Origin: Lethocerus indicus
Lineage: Eukaryota; Arthropoda; Insecta; Hemiptera; Belostomatidae
Assembly: GCA_019843655.1 (NCBI GenBank)
Contig: JACDQD010000003.1
Span: 34,611,985-34,675,984 of the forward strand
Length of the DNA: 64,000 nt
Direction: 5' to 3'
The position numbers and the translations under genes were made by a program. A model generated the notes under the pieces. It worked only from the letters and a program-made list of their open reading frames with translations, made no database searches and was not told the origin of the DNA. Shown one piece after another: positions 1-12,600 of the stretch; positions within the stretch are counted from its first letter, which is position 1; every line of letters begins with the position of its first letter.

Positions 1-36
1 ACGGTGGATACATTTTTTTCGACACCTCTGTATATA
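1..36. repeat. Terminal fragment of family C transposon
   Basis: The window opens inside the right end of the family C element (GGTGGATACATTTTTTT...), the same end seen at 6380-6418, 53985-54017 and 61363-61395. Only the terminal inverted-repeat part is in view. Confidence 0.6.
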
Positions 37-40
37 TATT

Positions 41-195
41 AGGTGTGTACCCAAAAGTAATCGACAATTTGATAAAATGTATTTTGGTCTTGAGGAGTTC
101 CTCAAGAGAGGGGAATCGAAAATTCGACGGAAAAGTGGCCAGAGTTGTCTACAATATCGGTGAATAAATAAATGTTGATTACTTTTAGGGTACAC

Positions 196-199
<4 letters not shown>
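41..199 (+). mobile_element. Family A MITE
   Basis: About 160 bp with inverted ends (GGTGTGTACCCAAAAGTAAT and, inverted, GATTACTTTTAGGGTACACC), followed directly by an (AT)n run. It shares the internal motif GTCTTGAGGAGTTCCTC with the copies near 590, 6420, 7918, 12055, 13245 and 56822. It is non-coding, presumably mobilised by a Tc1/mariner-type transposase at TA targets; that is inference from ends and flanks. Confidence 0.75.

Positions 200-269
<70 letters not shown>
199..269. repeat. (AT)n microsatellite
   Basis: About 35 uninterrupted AT dinucleotides beginning at the end of the family A MITE. Confidence 0.95.
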
Positions 270-272
<3 letters not shown>

Positions 273-348
273 TGTGAGACGAACGAAAGAAAATATTTAA
301 ATTAAAAAATATCGAAACAGCTTACTTGGATGGCTGTTTACCGGCACT

Positions 349-556
349 AATCAACATTTTGACATTGGAATTAATTTTATTTTGTTAAAAAAAGAAACTT
401 TAATTATTAATCTACTATATATATTCACCGATATTATCGCCACAACTCTCCAGCCGGCCACTTTTCTGGGGGCAAATTTTCGATTCGCCTCTCGAAGAAT
501 TCGTCGAGACCGAAATACATTTTATGAAATTGTCGTTTACTTTTGGACGACTTTCG
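349..556 (-). mobile_element. Family A MITE, reverse orientation
   Basis: Same family as 41-199 but inverted, diverged at both ends. It contains ACTCTCCAGCCGGCCACTTT, the reverse complement of the central motif of the copy at 590-800, which lies almost head to head with it. Confidence 0.6.
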
Positions 557-588
557 GAGAGGGACGATTTAACGCTAGTTGACACTGT

Positions 589-800
589 TAGGTGTACACA
601 AAAGTAGTCGACAATTTGACAGGATGTATTCTCTGGTCTTGAGGAAGAGTTCTTCTTCTTCTTCTTCTTCTTCGAGAGAGAGAGAGAGAGTGGGGTAAAT
701 CGAAAATTTGCCCCCAGAAAAGTGGCCGGCTGGAGAGTTGTCGTTGATATCGGTCGAATATATATATAGTAGATTAATAAAAGTTTCTTTTTCAAAGAAA
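589..800 (+). mobile_element. Family A MITE
   Basis: Left end GGTGTACACAAAAGTAGTCG is preserved. It is interrupted internally by (TTC)n and (GA)n expansion at 648-690. The right end runs into dumpy intron sequence and is degraded. Confidence 0.65.
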
Positions 801-909
801 TTATCTATTCGCCGGTGGATGAAGGTGGACGGAGGCGGACGGAAACAGTTTTCAGATTGTGCTGATACGGCCTCAATCGGAGTGAAATTGGTACAGTTGG
901 GTTTCGTAC

Positions 910-1061
910 CTGCTCGCAGGCGACCGACGGATGGGGACGCGCAGCATATCCCTGGGGACAGAGGCAGTTGTATCCCGGTTGGGCGTTTTCGCATACGGCG
1001 TTCTCTCCGCAGGCCATTCTGTTGCCGTTCCGCCATTCCTCGCTGTTGCATTCGTCAATAT
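910..1061 (-). CDS. dpy: dumpy exon: calcium-binding EGF, last exon in window
   Basis: 152 nt, phase 1 to 0, acceptor CCGGACAG, donor GTACGA. It encodes DIDECNSEEWRNGNRMAC, then CENAQPGYNCLC and PQGYAARPHPSVACEQ. Six Cys; the spacing between Cys1 and Cys2 is longer than usual. The ACEQ ending is typical of Dumpy EGFs that precede the first DPY-type module. Nothing exon-like lies at 1-909, so the gene continues to the left of the window. Confidence 0.92.
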
Positions 1062-4000
1062 CTGTCCGGTACAAAACGAGCAATTGGAATCAGCATATTT
1101 TTCCAAATAATAGATAGACTATTGGCAGGGAATATAAAAAAAAAGGTATTCCTCCGATTACCTGTACATCCCGTATAGGGGTTGCCTGTATAGTCTTGCC
1201 TGCAGGTGCAAGTGTAACTGCCCGGGGTGTCGTGGCAATCGGCGTTCTCGCCGCAAGGTTTCGTTTCGCACTCGTCGATGTCTAAAAATATTGTCGGAAT
1301 AAAATTTTATTTGTATGCGTGTGTATATATATATATATATATATATTGGGTTGGCAACTAAATAATTGCGGATTATTCGCAGACTTAGTCGCCGACCCAA
1401 AATATATATATATAAATTATATATATTTTTTTTTAGTCTATAATTAGCTTAAATTATTATTATTACACTCTTTTGACTTGAAACAATAAGCGGATAACAG
1501 ATATTAGTACACAGAGCGGACTTAATTACCGACAGACTGTGGATTGTTAGTGCTCAATTCTCAGTTGATAAAATAAGAATTAAAAGAGAAAAATAAAATA
1601 AAGATGAGGCGTTACCTCTCTCCGAAGTAGAAGAGGAGGAAGAGGAGGAAGAAGAAGAAGAAGAAGAAGAGTGTGTGCAGATTGTACACATGCCTGACAC
1701 CGGTGAGTTTGATGTTTCGCAATGCGTGTTTTGAAGTTGGCATTCGCTTCGTGGTGAATGGAAGAAAACAGAAATAAGCGCAACAGAGAAAACAAACAGT
1801 TAACAAGTAGACACAATAGCGACATCGATGCAGACATAAAAAAAGAGACAGGAGAAGAAAAGCTAGTGCTGAAAAAAAAAAAGACATTTAGGTTTAAGAG
1901 TTAGTATTGTTGTACGACGAATGAGAGGCCGAACGAAGGAAGAACATCCAGATTTTCCTGTAGAAGAGAAACACACAGAGATAAACCCCCGGTGGAAGAG
2001 AAGAAAGAGACGGACGACACGGGACAGAGAGACAGAGAGAGAGAGTGTGAAGCGAACGAACGGAGAGACATGCGACGACGGGGGACGGCGAGAGGGACAC
2101 GAGTGACTAACTTTGGCAGGAGCCGGAGAGGTCCGGTTGTGGGCCGAATCCGGGCAGGCAGTGGCAGCCGAAGGAGCCGACGGTGTTGGAACAGGCGGCG
2201 TTGGGCGGACAGGCGGCCTCGCCTCTCAGGAGGCACTCGTCGACGTCGGAACAGGCGAGCCGGGGATCGCCGTCAGTGCCCTCGGGACAGGAACAGGTGA
2301 AGTTGCCGGCCGTGTTGGTGCAGACTGCACCGGGGCCGCAGGCGCCGCCGACCGCGCACTCGTCAACATCTGCGACGGCCGCCATCGCGAAAGAACGCCA
2401 ATTAAATACATGAACCAGGCTGTATAACGCGATGCGACGACGGGTCGGGGTATACGGGGGAAGTTGTCGTGGTGGGGGTGGGGGTGGGAGGTGGAACGGA
2501 GGAGACGGGTTTGTGCCGATTTAAGAGAATATAATAAATTATACCGAGATACTGGGCGGTGGGTCAGACCTATGCACTGGTGGAAGGGGTCGCCGACGTG
2601 TCCCGGCGGGCAGGAACAGGAGAAGCTGCCGAGGGTGTTGATGCAGAGGGCGTTGGGCGGGCACGGCGGCGGGTGTTGGGCGCACTCGTTGACGTCCGCG
2701 CAGCCCTCGTGGACGGGATCCGTTCCTGCGGTACCCGGCGGACAGTAGCACCTGTAGCCGCCCTCCTCGTTCTCGCAGATGGCGCCCGCGCCGCACCTAC
2801 CTTCGGTCTCGCACTCGTTCAAGTCCACGCACTGACAAACAAATCATTTTTGTTAACCCCGATGGGACCCATTCCAAGGGCGCCCCCACACGTAGATAGG
2901 CGCAATTGATGCGTACGCAGGTGTCTCGACAAAGAAACCACCCGATGATGGCGCTTTTGGACACGATTTAACTACTGTCCGTGGTGATCTCTCCGGGCTA
3001 GTGGCGGTGGTCAGAAACATACCGACGGTTGGGAGCATTAAGGACGGTGCGAAGGACTTTTGACTGAAATCTCTGGATGCGACCGATGTCGGATGTCTCC
3101 CGGTGGAACCCCATAGCTCCATACCGTCCATATCGGTTTCAGTACATCGTCAGTTTGTTACTCGAGATCAATTTCTATGTCCGTTTTAGTGATGGCCTTA
3201 AGAGTCCAAATTTTCTGTTTGAGGCCGATTCTTTTGAGTCGTTGGGCGTGGGGATTCCACGTGTCCGGTACTCAAGAGATATTTCCCCATACGAACGGAA
3301 CATGATATTATATTGAATTTTCACCGTAGGTCCGTGGTCTTTGGCTAGACCGGTGGTTTCGGCCGCCGCTACTGAAGGTGGCGAGCGGCGGCCGAAACCC
3401 CGTTCTAGCCAAAGACCACAAAACCGGCGAGAGGAGACAGAAACACAATAAAACCGACGGTATACCAACCCCTCCGCAGACCACAAAACAGGTATGTTAA
3501 ACTAATCGTTTTCGTTGGATTCGTCATTTTCTTCGTCCAATACTTGTAACGATTTACAAGACGTGTCCGGTACGCCAGTTCCTGGATTCCACCGTAACAT
3601 TTATTAATATCTTATGGTTTCACCGGGAGGGTGATGAGTCTGCAGGTCTGCAGTGGTATAGGGTCGCTGGGGTAAAACCTTTAGCCCCAGGTAAATGCCG
3701 GTGGTGCCGGCAGAGGTGAAATTACTTACCCCGTCGTAGGGGTTGCCCACGTATCCCGGTCGACAGTCACAGCTGTAATTGCCCGGTACGTTGGTACAGT
3801 CGGCAGCGTGGCCGCAAACGTTCGGCAGCAGGCATTCGTTTATATCTGTCGAAAAAAAACAAAGCTCGATTATTAAAATATAAGGATTTTTATAGTAACG
3901 GATACCGCTGTATATACGTATATAAATTTAGCGACAGTGGCGCCTAAGGAACCATACTTAGAGCACAGGATACGCCCTGGGAAGTTCACGTTTTGTGCCA

Positions 4001-4605
4001 ATAGCCGGATCAAGTTGGCGGACCATTAAAGAGGACATTAACCCGTTAAGTACCGAATTTTTTTTACGAAAATTTTGCATGAAATTTACTTATTACGACG
4101 CATTATTATAAAATAGTTTTTAAAAACCTGTGCGTCAAATATTTTGTTTTTTAAATCGAGTCCCAGTATTAGGGCACTGCAGAGTTGAACCGACACATGA
4201 GACCGATCTTTTATTTTGAATAATAATCCTAATTACAAGTATTTTAACACGATGCAGTATTTATAATGTGAAATTACTGCGAAGGTGATAAGAAAAAAAA
4301 CTTCCCGTAAACACATGTCGTCCCCATTTTGGGGCCTACAGTACTTGATTGGTTAAGCCACCCCCTCCTCAGCTAACTCTATTTGACGGTCGTGCTCCCA
4401 AGCATATTTCTCGGGTGTTATTCAGTCAAAACGCAATTAAATTCTTATTCGAAACCTTTCCTTCTGTTTACACGGCCGCGTCCTTATTTCCGTGTGGAGA
4501 ATAATCGATGGGAAAACTGATGACATCAACACCCGAGCCTAGTCCTGGAGGGGTGACGCAAGGGAAGTGACGCTGTGTCATCCCGGCTGTCAGCTCCCCT
4601 CCCCT

Positions 4606-4654
<49 letters not shown>

Positions 4655-6495
4655 CATCAACTGAAAACGCCCAGCCTCGACACACTTCTCACATTTTGTC
4701 ATCGGATAAATATAATGGAGGGATGACATCGCGGCGGGTGACCGGGAAGCGAATTGCGTCAACGCGGCCCTGGCACCTGGCGCCCCACGGCCTTCCTTCG
4801 TCATGTGTACATTCTCACTACTACTGGTAGATTTCCAATGTCCCTACGGCGCCTCCGGTAAAACGGCGTTGGGGAGGAAAGGGCTTTGAACGAGTGGAAA
4901 GGCGGGGAGTGGAACTTGGGGAACTGGTATTTTGCGATTTGTCGGTTATGTTGGGGTCATTGTGGATTGTTCTGTTGGAAACATACCAGGGGAGCATTAA
5001 GGATGGAGGACTTCTGACTGGAATCTCTGGATGCGGGCGATTTTGGATTTCATGGCCCAAAGCCGTATTAGAAGGCTTTATGTATTGTCAGTTTGTTGGC
5101 TACTGTAAGTCCTGTTCAAAAGGACGCAGTAGACTCAGAGCTATTCAACCTTCGCCCTCCACAGTTAGCACCAATTCACTGGATGTTGGAAAGGCGCTCC
5201 TGGAGTTCGCTGGATACAGGTGAGAGGATGCAGGTGTCGCCAGCGAATGTGCTTCAATGGCCGAAGGGGATATAAATGGCCATATACGCCGACTTGTAAT
5301 CTCAAATGAGGAGAATTAAGGTAATTTACAGTTACCTTCGCAGTACTCTTCGCCGTCTCCGTGGTAGCCGGGAAGGCACTTGCACAGGAAGTGGGCTGGC
5401 AGGTTGCAGCACTCGGCGTTTTCGACGCAACGCGAAGCGATTTTCGGATCGTCGCACTCGTTTATGTCTGTTCAAACAGATGAAATTAATTGCCACTTAC
5501 AGAAATTATTCAAAGCGTAAATCGCCGTTCCAGTCGAACGACCCGGTTCTCTGAAGAACTGGTCGGAATTCAAACTGAGAAGCGGTTGAGAACGGGACTT
5601 GAATTAATTGCCAAAGTAAAAATACAGAGGAGCGGGGGGGGGGTCCAAAAAAATGTATCCACCGTTTAAAAGTACCATAACTTGCAGACTAATTGACGGA
5701 GTTGTCTCATTTTTTGTTAGTCTTATAGTGTTGTAGTTGCGCCATACAAGCGTTGTATTGTCGCCGTATAGTCAGTGTTCTGTTGTCAGTTGTACACCTT
5801 GTTGTACTCGAGTAAACGTGGCTGGCGCAAGGCTTAGAATTGGACGAAAGGAAGTCAGTTTTGAACCGGTATTTTAAGTAGAAAAGCCGCGCACGTTGGA
5901 TGAACTTGGAAGAATCCATCGTACATTCACATGTACAAATATCCCACTGAACACATTGTGCAGTCAGTAGTCGGTGCTGCAGTTTGTGCTTGGGATTTTA
6001 ATAATGGTGGACCATTTCGAACACCTACAGTGTGATAACAACTACAAGCGTTGTTCTGTTTTGTCAGATGACACAGTCGCCGGATAGTCAGTGTTCTGTT
6101 GTCAGTTGTACCTTGTTGTACTCGAGTAAACGTGGCTGGCGCAAGGTTTAGAATTGGACGAAAGGAAGTCAGTTTTGAAGTGGTATTTTTTAACTACGAT
6201 AAACGTTAACGAGGTTCAAAAAGGGCAATGGGCCGCACCGTTTCTGTCTGCGGATGTTAATAACGGTGACCATTTCGGAACACCTACAGCTATGATATAT
6301 CTTCAAGTTGGACTTTAAGCTACACTTTCACCGAAAATGAGACACAATTCCGTCAATTAGTTTGCAAGTTATGGACTGTTAAACGGTGGATACATTTTTT
6401 TGGACCACCTCCGTATATATTGGGTGTAGCCAAAAGTAATCGAAATTTTGACTTTGGAATTCATTTTATTTCGCTAAAAACTTTAATTATTAATC

Positions 6496-6540
<45 letters not shown>

Positions 6541-9348
6541 CCGCCGGCCACTTTTCCGGCAAATTTTCTATTCTCCCCCTCCTGAAGAAAACTCCTCCTC
6601 CAAGACCAAAATACGTCTTATCAAATTGTCGATCACTTTTGGGTACACCGAAGCCTGCAATTTTGACGTACATGACATGGGAAGACAAAATATGGCTTTG
6701 GTAATTTTATTAATTTGGCAAATTACCAATTTTTTTTTTTTTTTTTTGGATATTACCGACCTTGACAGTGGAAACCGTCGCCTTCGTAACCGGGAAAACA
6801 GGAACAGTGGAAACTTCCCAAAGTGTTTGTGCAGTGGGCGAATACGTCGCAGGGCCTGTTCTTGCATTCGTTCTCGTCTGCAAAAAGTTTTTTTATATTA
6901 TGCATAGGCGCGAACAAATATAATAGAGGAGAAACTCAAAATTTTCATTTGAAATTTTCACATGAGAAAACGACGAGGGACTGTAATGAAAATTCCCGGT
7001 GCGATCGCTTATTTATTACTGCTCATTCTTTTGACACGAATAACAATTCGAGAGAATATATTTTTAAATATTTAGACGCGAACAGCATTGAAATTCGTCC
7101 TTTATACTCTCTCTCTCTCTCTCTCAAGAGGCAAAGAAAACCGGTTTTTCGACGTCACTGCGGTGCACCAGAATCGTTTCAAAAATAATACCTCGCCGAA
7201 TTCTGTCTTTTATATTTTACGCCTAAGAAATGAAGTTAATATTTTAATACAATAATATAAAAGAATTGCCAATTGATTTCGTCCCAAGAACCGACAGTAC
7301 TTCGAGGACGGAAACTTTCGACGCTCGTTTTTTGAAACGAGTCCGTATTTGCGTACACTTTACACTTCCTTAACACTTTTCAATACAGTATTGGAATAAA
7401 TAAATTACCTGGCACTTCGCAAGAACAGCCTCCGAAGCCGTCGTTGCAATGGCACTGGGAATCGAGGCAGGCTCCGTTGAGGCATCGCTCACCGTTTTCT
7501 TTGCTGCAATCGGCTAAAAATCAAAGTGAAACGATCATAAGCTACAGTTTTATTTATTTTTTTATTCTCATAAAAAAAAGGGTACAATTCGCCGGTCGTA
7601 TCAAAGTTCTCATGTAATACGAAAAGTGTACCGAGGGCGCCGGCCTTCTAGTGCCAGTTTTCTAAAATGGCTAAATCATTTATTTTTTTCCCAGTCCATA
7701 AACAATAAATTGCTACAACTCAGGGCGTAACAGAAATATGGGAAACGCAGAGAACAGAGAAACCGCCGATAGATGAAACGATAAAATAACTTGTCGGATA
7801 GAAAAACCTGCTCTGCCCCAGAATGGAGGGTGCGTTTTAAATAAAAAAAGGTAAATGGGGTAAATTACCTACCCGGCCCCAACCACGCGTAGGCCATGTA
7901 CAGAAATTACTGCTTAGATTATTGGACAAAAGTAATAGACAATTTCGATAAGATGTATTCTGGTCTTGAGGAGTTCCTCGGGAGGGGGATGGGGGGAATT
8001 TGCCGGAAAAGTGGAAAGTTTCATTTTTGGCAAAATGAAATTTATTCCAAAATCAAAATGTCGATTACTTTTTGGGCGACCCCAATATTCTATCGCCAAT
8101 CCTGCCCATTGCGCGAAAAGGATCTGAAGGATGCGACCACGTGATCTCTAGACGTGCCGGAAGTGATCACGAAAAAGGGCTGAAGCCCGCGCCGGTCCTA
8201 GTCGAAGACCGGAGTTTCTTCGCTGTGACGGTGCACAAAAGGGCAGAGAAAATCGAAAAGGAGTTTTCCCCGTCCAGAACCTGAATAATTGCAATTTTCC
8301 AGTGTTCACTATACCACGATTGGACACCAGTAAAATCAGTCGGTTAGGGGCCGTCGGAGCCGGGTTGGGGGACGGGGAATTTTCCCCCGGAAAATTCGAA
8401 CAGGAAGCCGAGACATTTTCCTGCAGAGGCCGGGGCTGACAATCCGTCAAAGATTTCGGCCACCGGCCCTACTAATACATAGCCATATGTACTTACCATT
8501 GTACTTATAAGATTTCTCATAAGTACAAGCATATGTACAAGTGCTGATATATATTTTTTTTTCACACGTGATAAAAGTGAACCGCCCAAAGATGGCACTT
8601 TTCACGGAAGAACAATTGTGGCCTAAGGGCCAGAGATGAACTCTGGGCCAGCGGCGTTTTGAACCGTCGCGGGTATGTTGAGGTCATTACGGATTGTTCG
8701 GTTAGAAACATACCCCCGGGGGGGGGGAGCATTAAGGGTGGTACTGGAAGGACTTTTGACTGGAATCTCTGGACGGGGGCGATTTTGGAGATTTCTTGGC
8801 GGAACCACCCCCATACCTCTCTATTCCTTAAGTCCGTATCGCCGTTTAAGTATCTTCTTTTCTATACTGTCAGTTCGTTACTCGAGGTCAATTTCTAGGT
8901 CCGTTTCAGTAACGGCCTTAGGAGTCGAAATTCCAAATTTGAGTCGATTCTTTTGAGTCGTCCGTCCGGCTGGAGCCCAATATAGCGAATCTGGCGTTGG
9001 GTAGCCAGTAAGATGTCGCCGGATATTCTACTGGCAGAATATTGGCTACTTTTCAATTAATTAGCTACGAGAAGGCGGGCAGCCTTGGATGGCGTTATCC
9101 GATCGGTGGCCGCCCACCGGGAAATGACCTTGTCCCGATTAACCCCACCCCTAGGGTATATATATATATATATACGCAATGTCCATTTGAAATTATGCCC
9201 ACCACCAGTATGCTGCTGGCATGGAGTAATATGTTGAGACGATATTATTGATTTGAGTTGACCGTTTGTCGTAAATGGCGACCGGGTTTCTGCAGCTACA
9301 ATTGGAATTATCGCAAACTGCGGGAAGAACATCGGTTAGCGATCAGAG

Positions 9349-9402
<54 letters not shown>

Positions 9403-9619
9403 TGGGTTGGCTAATAAGTAATGGCCGTTTTTTTCAATTTGAATTAGCGCTTGAATAAAAAAGTGTTTCGGCATATTGTTTTATTGTTATTCGAAAGAGG
9501 TTTCTTTTCTCTATAAGAGTAGTATACGAGATTTTTTTGTTGACCTTAATGTTTTTTTTTATTAATTTTAAGATCATTGAAATTGAGCGCCAAGAAACGG
9601 CCATTACTTATTAGCCAAC

Positions 9620-9673
<54 letters not shown>

Positions 9674-12600
9674 ATCTTCAATGTGTCACTGTTTGGTGCG
9701 GATTTTGGGCTTGAGGCATCATTTCGAAAATGTTCTTTCCGCCTAAACTGGACGATATCGATGTGGATGACGTGCGGTTCCGACAAGACGTTGGTGCTGC
9801 CACCGCATGCCCCACGTACAGCCCTTGAAACAATTCAATTACTGCACGAGACATTTCCCGGCCGTGTAATTTCTCTGTCTCTCTCTCTCTCCCCCACTAG
9901 ATCGTGTGATTTCTTTTTACGGGCTTATTCGAAGTCCAAGCCGGCAAACGCGCGTGGGAATCGAACGTGGAAATTCAATGCCGTATCGGACGAAATTCAG
10001 CCGCATTTATGCAAAATGGTCGCGTGGAAAATTTCGACAAAACGGTGCCTACGTGCCGGCAAAGCCGTCTATTCCATACATAACCCTGTCCTGTGCACTT
10101 TACGATTCGATAAAAAAAATAAGTTTAGAGAAATGAAAGGGCAAAAACCCCTAGGTTTGAGCCCCCTCCCGGATGGTTACCGGGTGACCCCCACTAACCG
10201 AGGTTCTTCCCACAGTATTGGACGATAATTGATGATCCGGTCGCCGATTTACCTTGGCTGATTTATTACTCTGTCGGTTGGGAACGTTGCGTAAGCCGGA
10301 CGGGTGACGCGAAGGCGATTAAATTTTCTAGGCCTTAGGGTGTGCCGGTAGACGCTCGTCTACGGAGGACCGGCTCTGGAGTGCGGTGGCGGAGAAGAAG
10401 AGGAGTGCCGCGACCCCCTTCGGACCCGAAAAGCTGTTTCAGAAGGGTTTTTCCCCGCGAAATTCCCTCCGCCGCCGTCCCCAGGATGACCCTCCGCCTC
10501 AACGAGATTCGAGACGGAGGAAGCCGTTGACGGCGTGAATTGGCCATCGATTCGGTTCTGACCGAGAGGTTGACCATCAGCCAGTATCCGAGAGCCAATA
10601 AGGTGAATCAATATTGACTCACGGAGGATCAATCGTATTATTGTTCAGTTGGACGACGGCCCGCTTGAAGGGGCTAGAAGGGTATCGCCGAAGGGGAAAC
10701 ACGGTGCACGGGAAGTGGCGTCCCGCGTTGCAACGGTTGCACACAAAGCGCAACAATATCTCTTTGTACAAGGTTCACCTTCGACACAAACACACAATAC
10801 CCGGCTGGGTATTGTCCACCCACACACACATTTTCCACTTCGCAAGAGGGCCGGGGGGGGGGGGCGACGGTTCAACCGGGGCCTTTGTAAGGCGACAGAA
10901 CTTAGAAACGGCGGTTCTCGAATAACATAAAAGAAAATTAAACCGGTACCAAGATAGAACCGGTAGACAGGTTGACGAAATTTGGCCCAATTTTACGATG
11001 GTTCTCGGCCTTTGAGCCTTGGACGAAAATCTTTGCCCAGCCTTAAAAATGTCACGTGGACGAGTCTGAAAGTGATAGTGAAAGTGATTCGTGCTGAAAG
11101 GCGGCACAGAGTGACAATTCTGTCTTCGCCGGAGGAGGGGGAAGAAAGTGTCGAAGATTTGAGTGATCCGAGGCCAAAAATTGTACATTTTCGCCTCACT
11201 TTCGGGATTTATAATCGAAGATTTAAATCTAAGGTCGGATCTTGCGGTAGAACAATGAAGTATTTGTGCCGTATACATTATTCGAACTTATACGCGTCGC
11301 GGCAATTGGAAATTGGCTTTAAAATCAATTTTAGATAACAACTTAAAACGATGTAAATTTTTTAGTTTCGTACCGTATTTTATACCGTCAGTCACCGGTG
11401 ACTGAGGCGCGGTCAACTCAACCTGTTGAACACAACTCGAAGGAACCGGTTTCGCTTCGTTAACACTCGCCCGGACGGCACTTTAAAACGAAGCACGGTG
11501 CAGACAGAATGCAAAGTACAGAAGATCAGCGAGTTTGAAAACTCGGCGACGACGTTCGGGCGATTACGAGACGGAATGCTTACTTGTGGGGCGTCCAAAA
11601 AATTACAAAAATGCCGAAAAAAACACCACTCACGCTCATCCGGTCTGAACTTACTTGTGCATTTGAGTTCCCTTCCAAGTTCGTCCGATCCTCTGTAACA
11701 GTCCTGATTTCCGTCGCACAGCCTCGACAGCTCGTAGAGCTGAAGGAAGTCCTTTGATTCGTTCACCTGGCATCCGAAATATCCGTCTTCAAGATTCAAA
11801 AAGAATATCTCGCTCTTTATTCCGAATCCAATGCCGTGTGACGTCACCTGGGAAAAAAGAGAAAGGTCAGTCGAGGGGGATACGAAAAATTCCTGGTTAT
11901 TGAAAGGCTCGCTTAACGGGGCCTCAATATAAATAGGCCCGAAGGGGCTTAAAACACAATCAAAGCCTCTTCCCTTGTATAATACTTCTTCTTTACTGGT
12001 CACTGGTGCAGTACTCGATAAAATGAAAATGAAATCCCCGGGCATATTTTAATATATATATAAGATGTATTCTGGTCTTAAGGAGGAGTTCTTCAGGAGC
12101 AGTTCTTCAGGAGCAGTTCTTCAGGAGAGGGGGAATAGAAAATTTGCCGGAAAAGTGGCCGGTGGAGAGTTGTCGATAATATCGGCGAATATATAGTATA
12201 TTAATAATTAAAATTCCTTTTTTTCAGCAAAATAAAATGAATTTCAAAGTCAAAAAAACCCCATCCCATCCGTCCTGACGTCAGCGCCTGTATTGGGTAA
12301 GCCGATTCGCAAGGATGTTTCCGGCGTCCACCGTTCCCTTATCTTTTTCTTAATTTGTACAATCGGCAAAATCTATTTTATGCTATATGTACAAGCGCTC
12401 ATGTGCTTTTTTTCGCACGTATTCCGCGTGACAAAAGGAACCGGCCGAAGATGGCACTTTTCACGCAGGAACGATTCAAGTATTGGGGAAACCGGGATTT
12501 TCGTGACTTCGTCCCACTGCCGTGCGGTATGTTGATGAGGGGTCACGGTGGACTGTGCTGTAAGAAAAATACCGTGACTTTCGTGTGAAATTTCAGGATG

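Noticed and set aside
8157..8310. Possible further PLE-foldback copy
   Set aside because: Only CGGTCCTAGTCGAAGACCGG resembles the family hairpin; the CTGAAGATGGCGAG core and the tail are absent.
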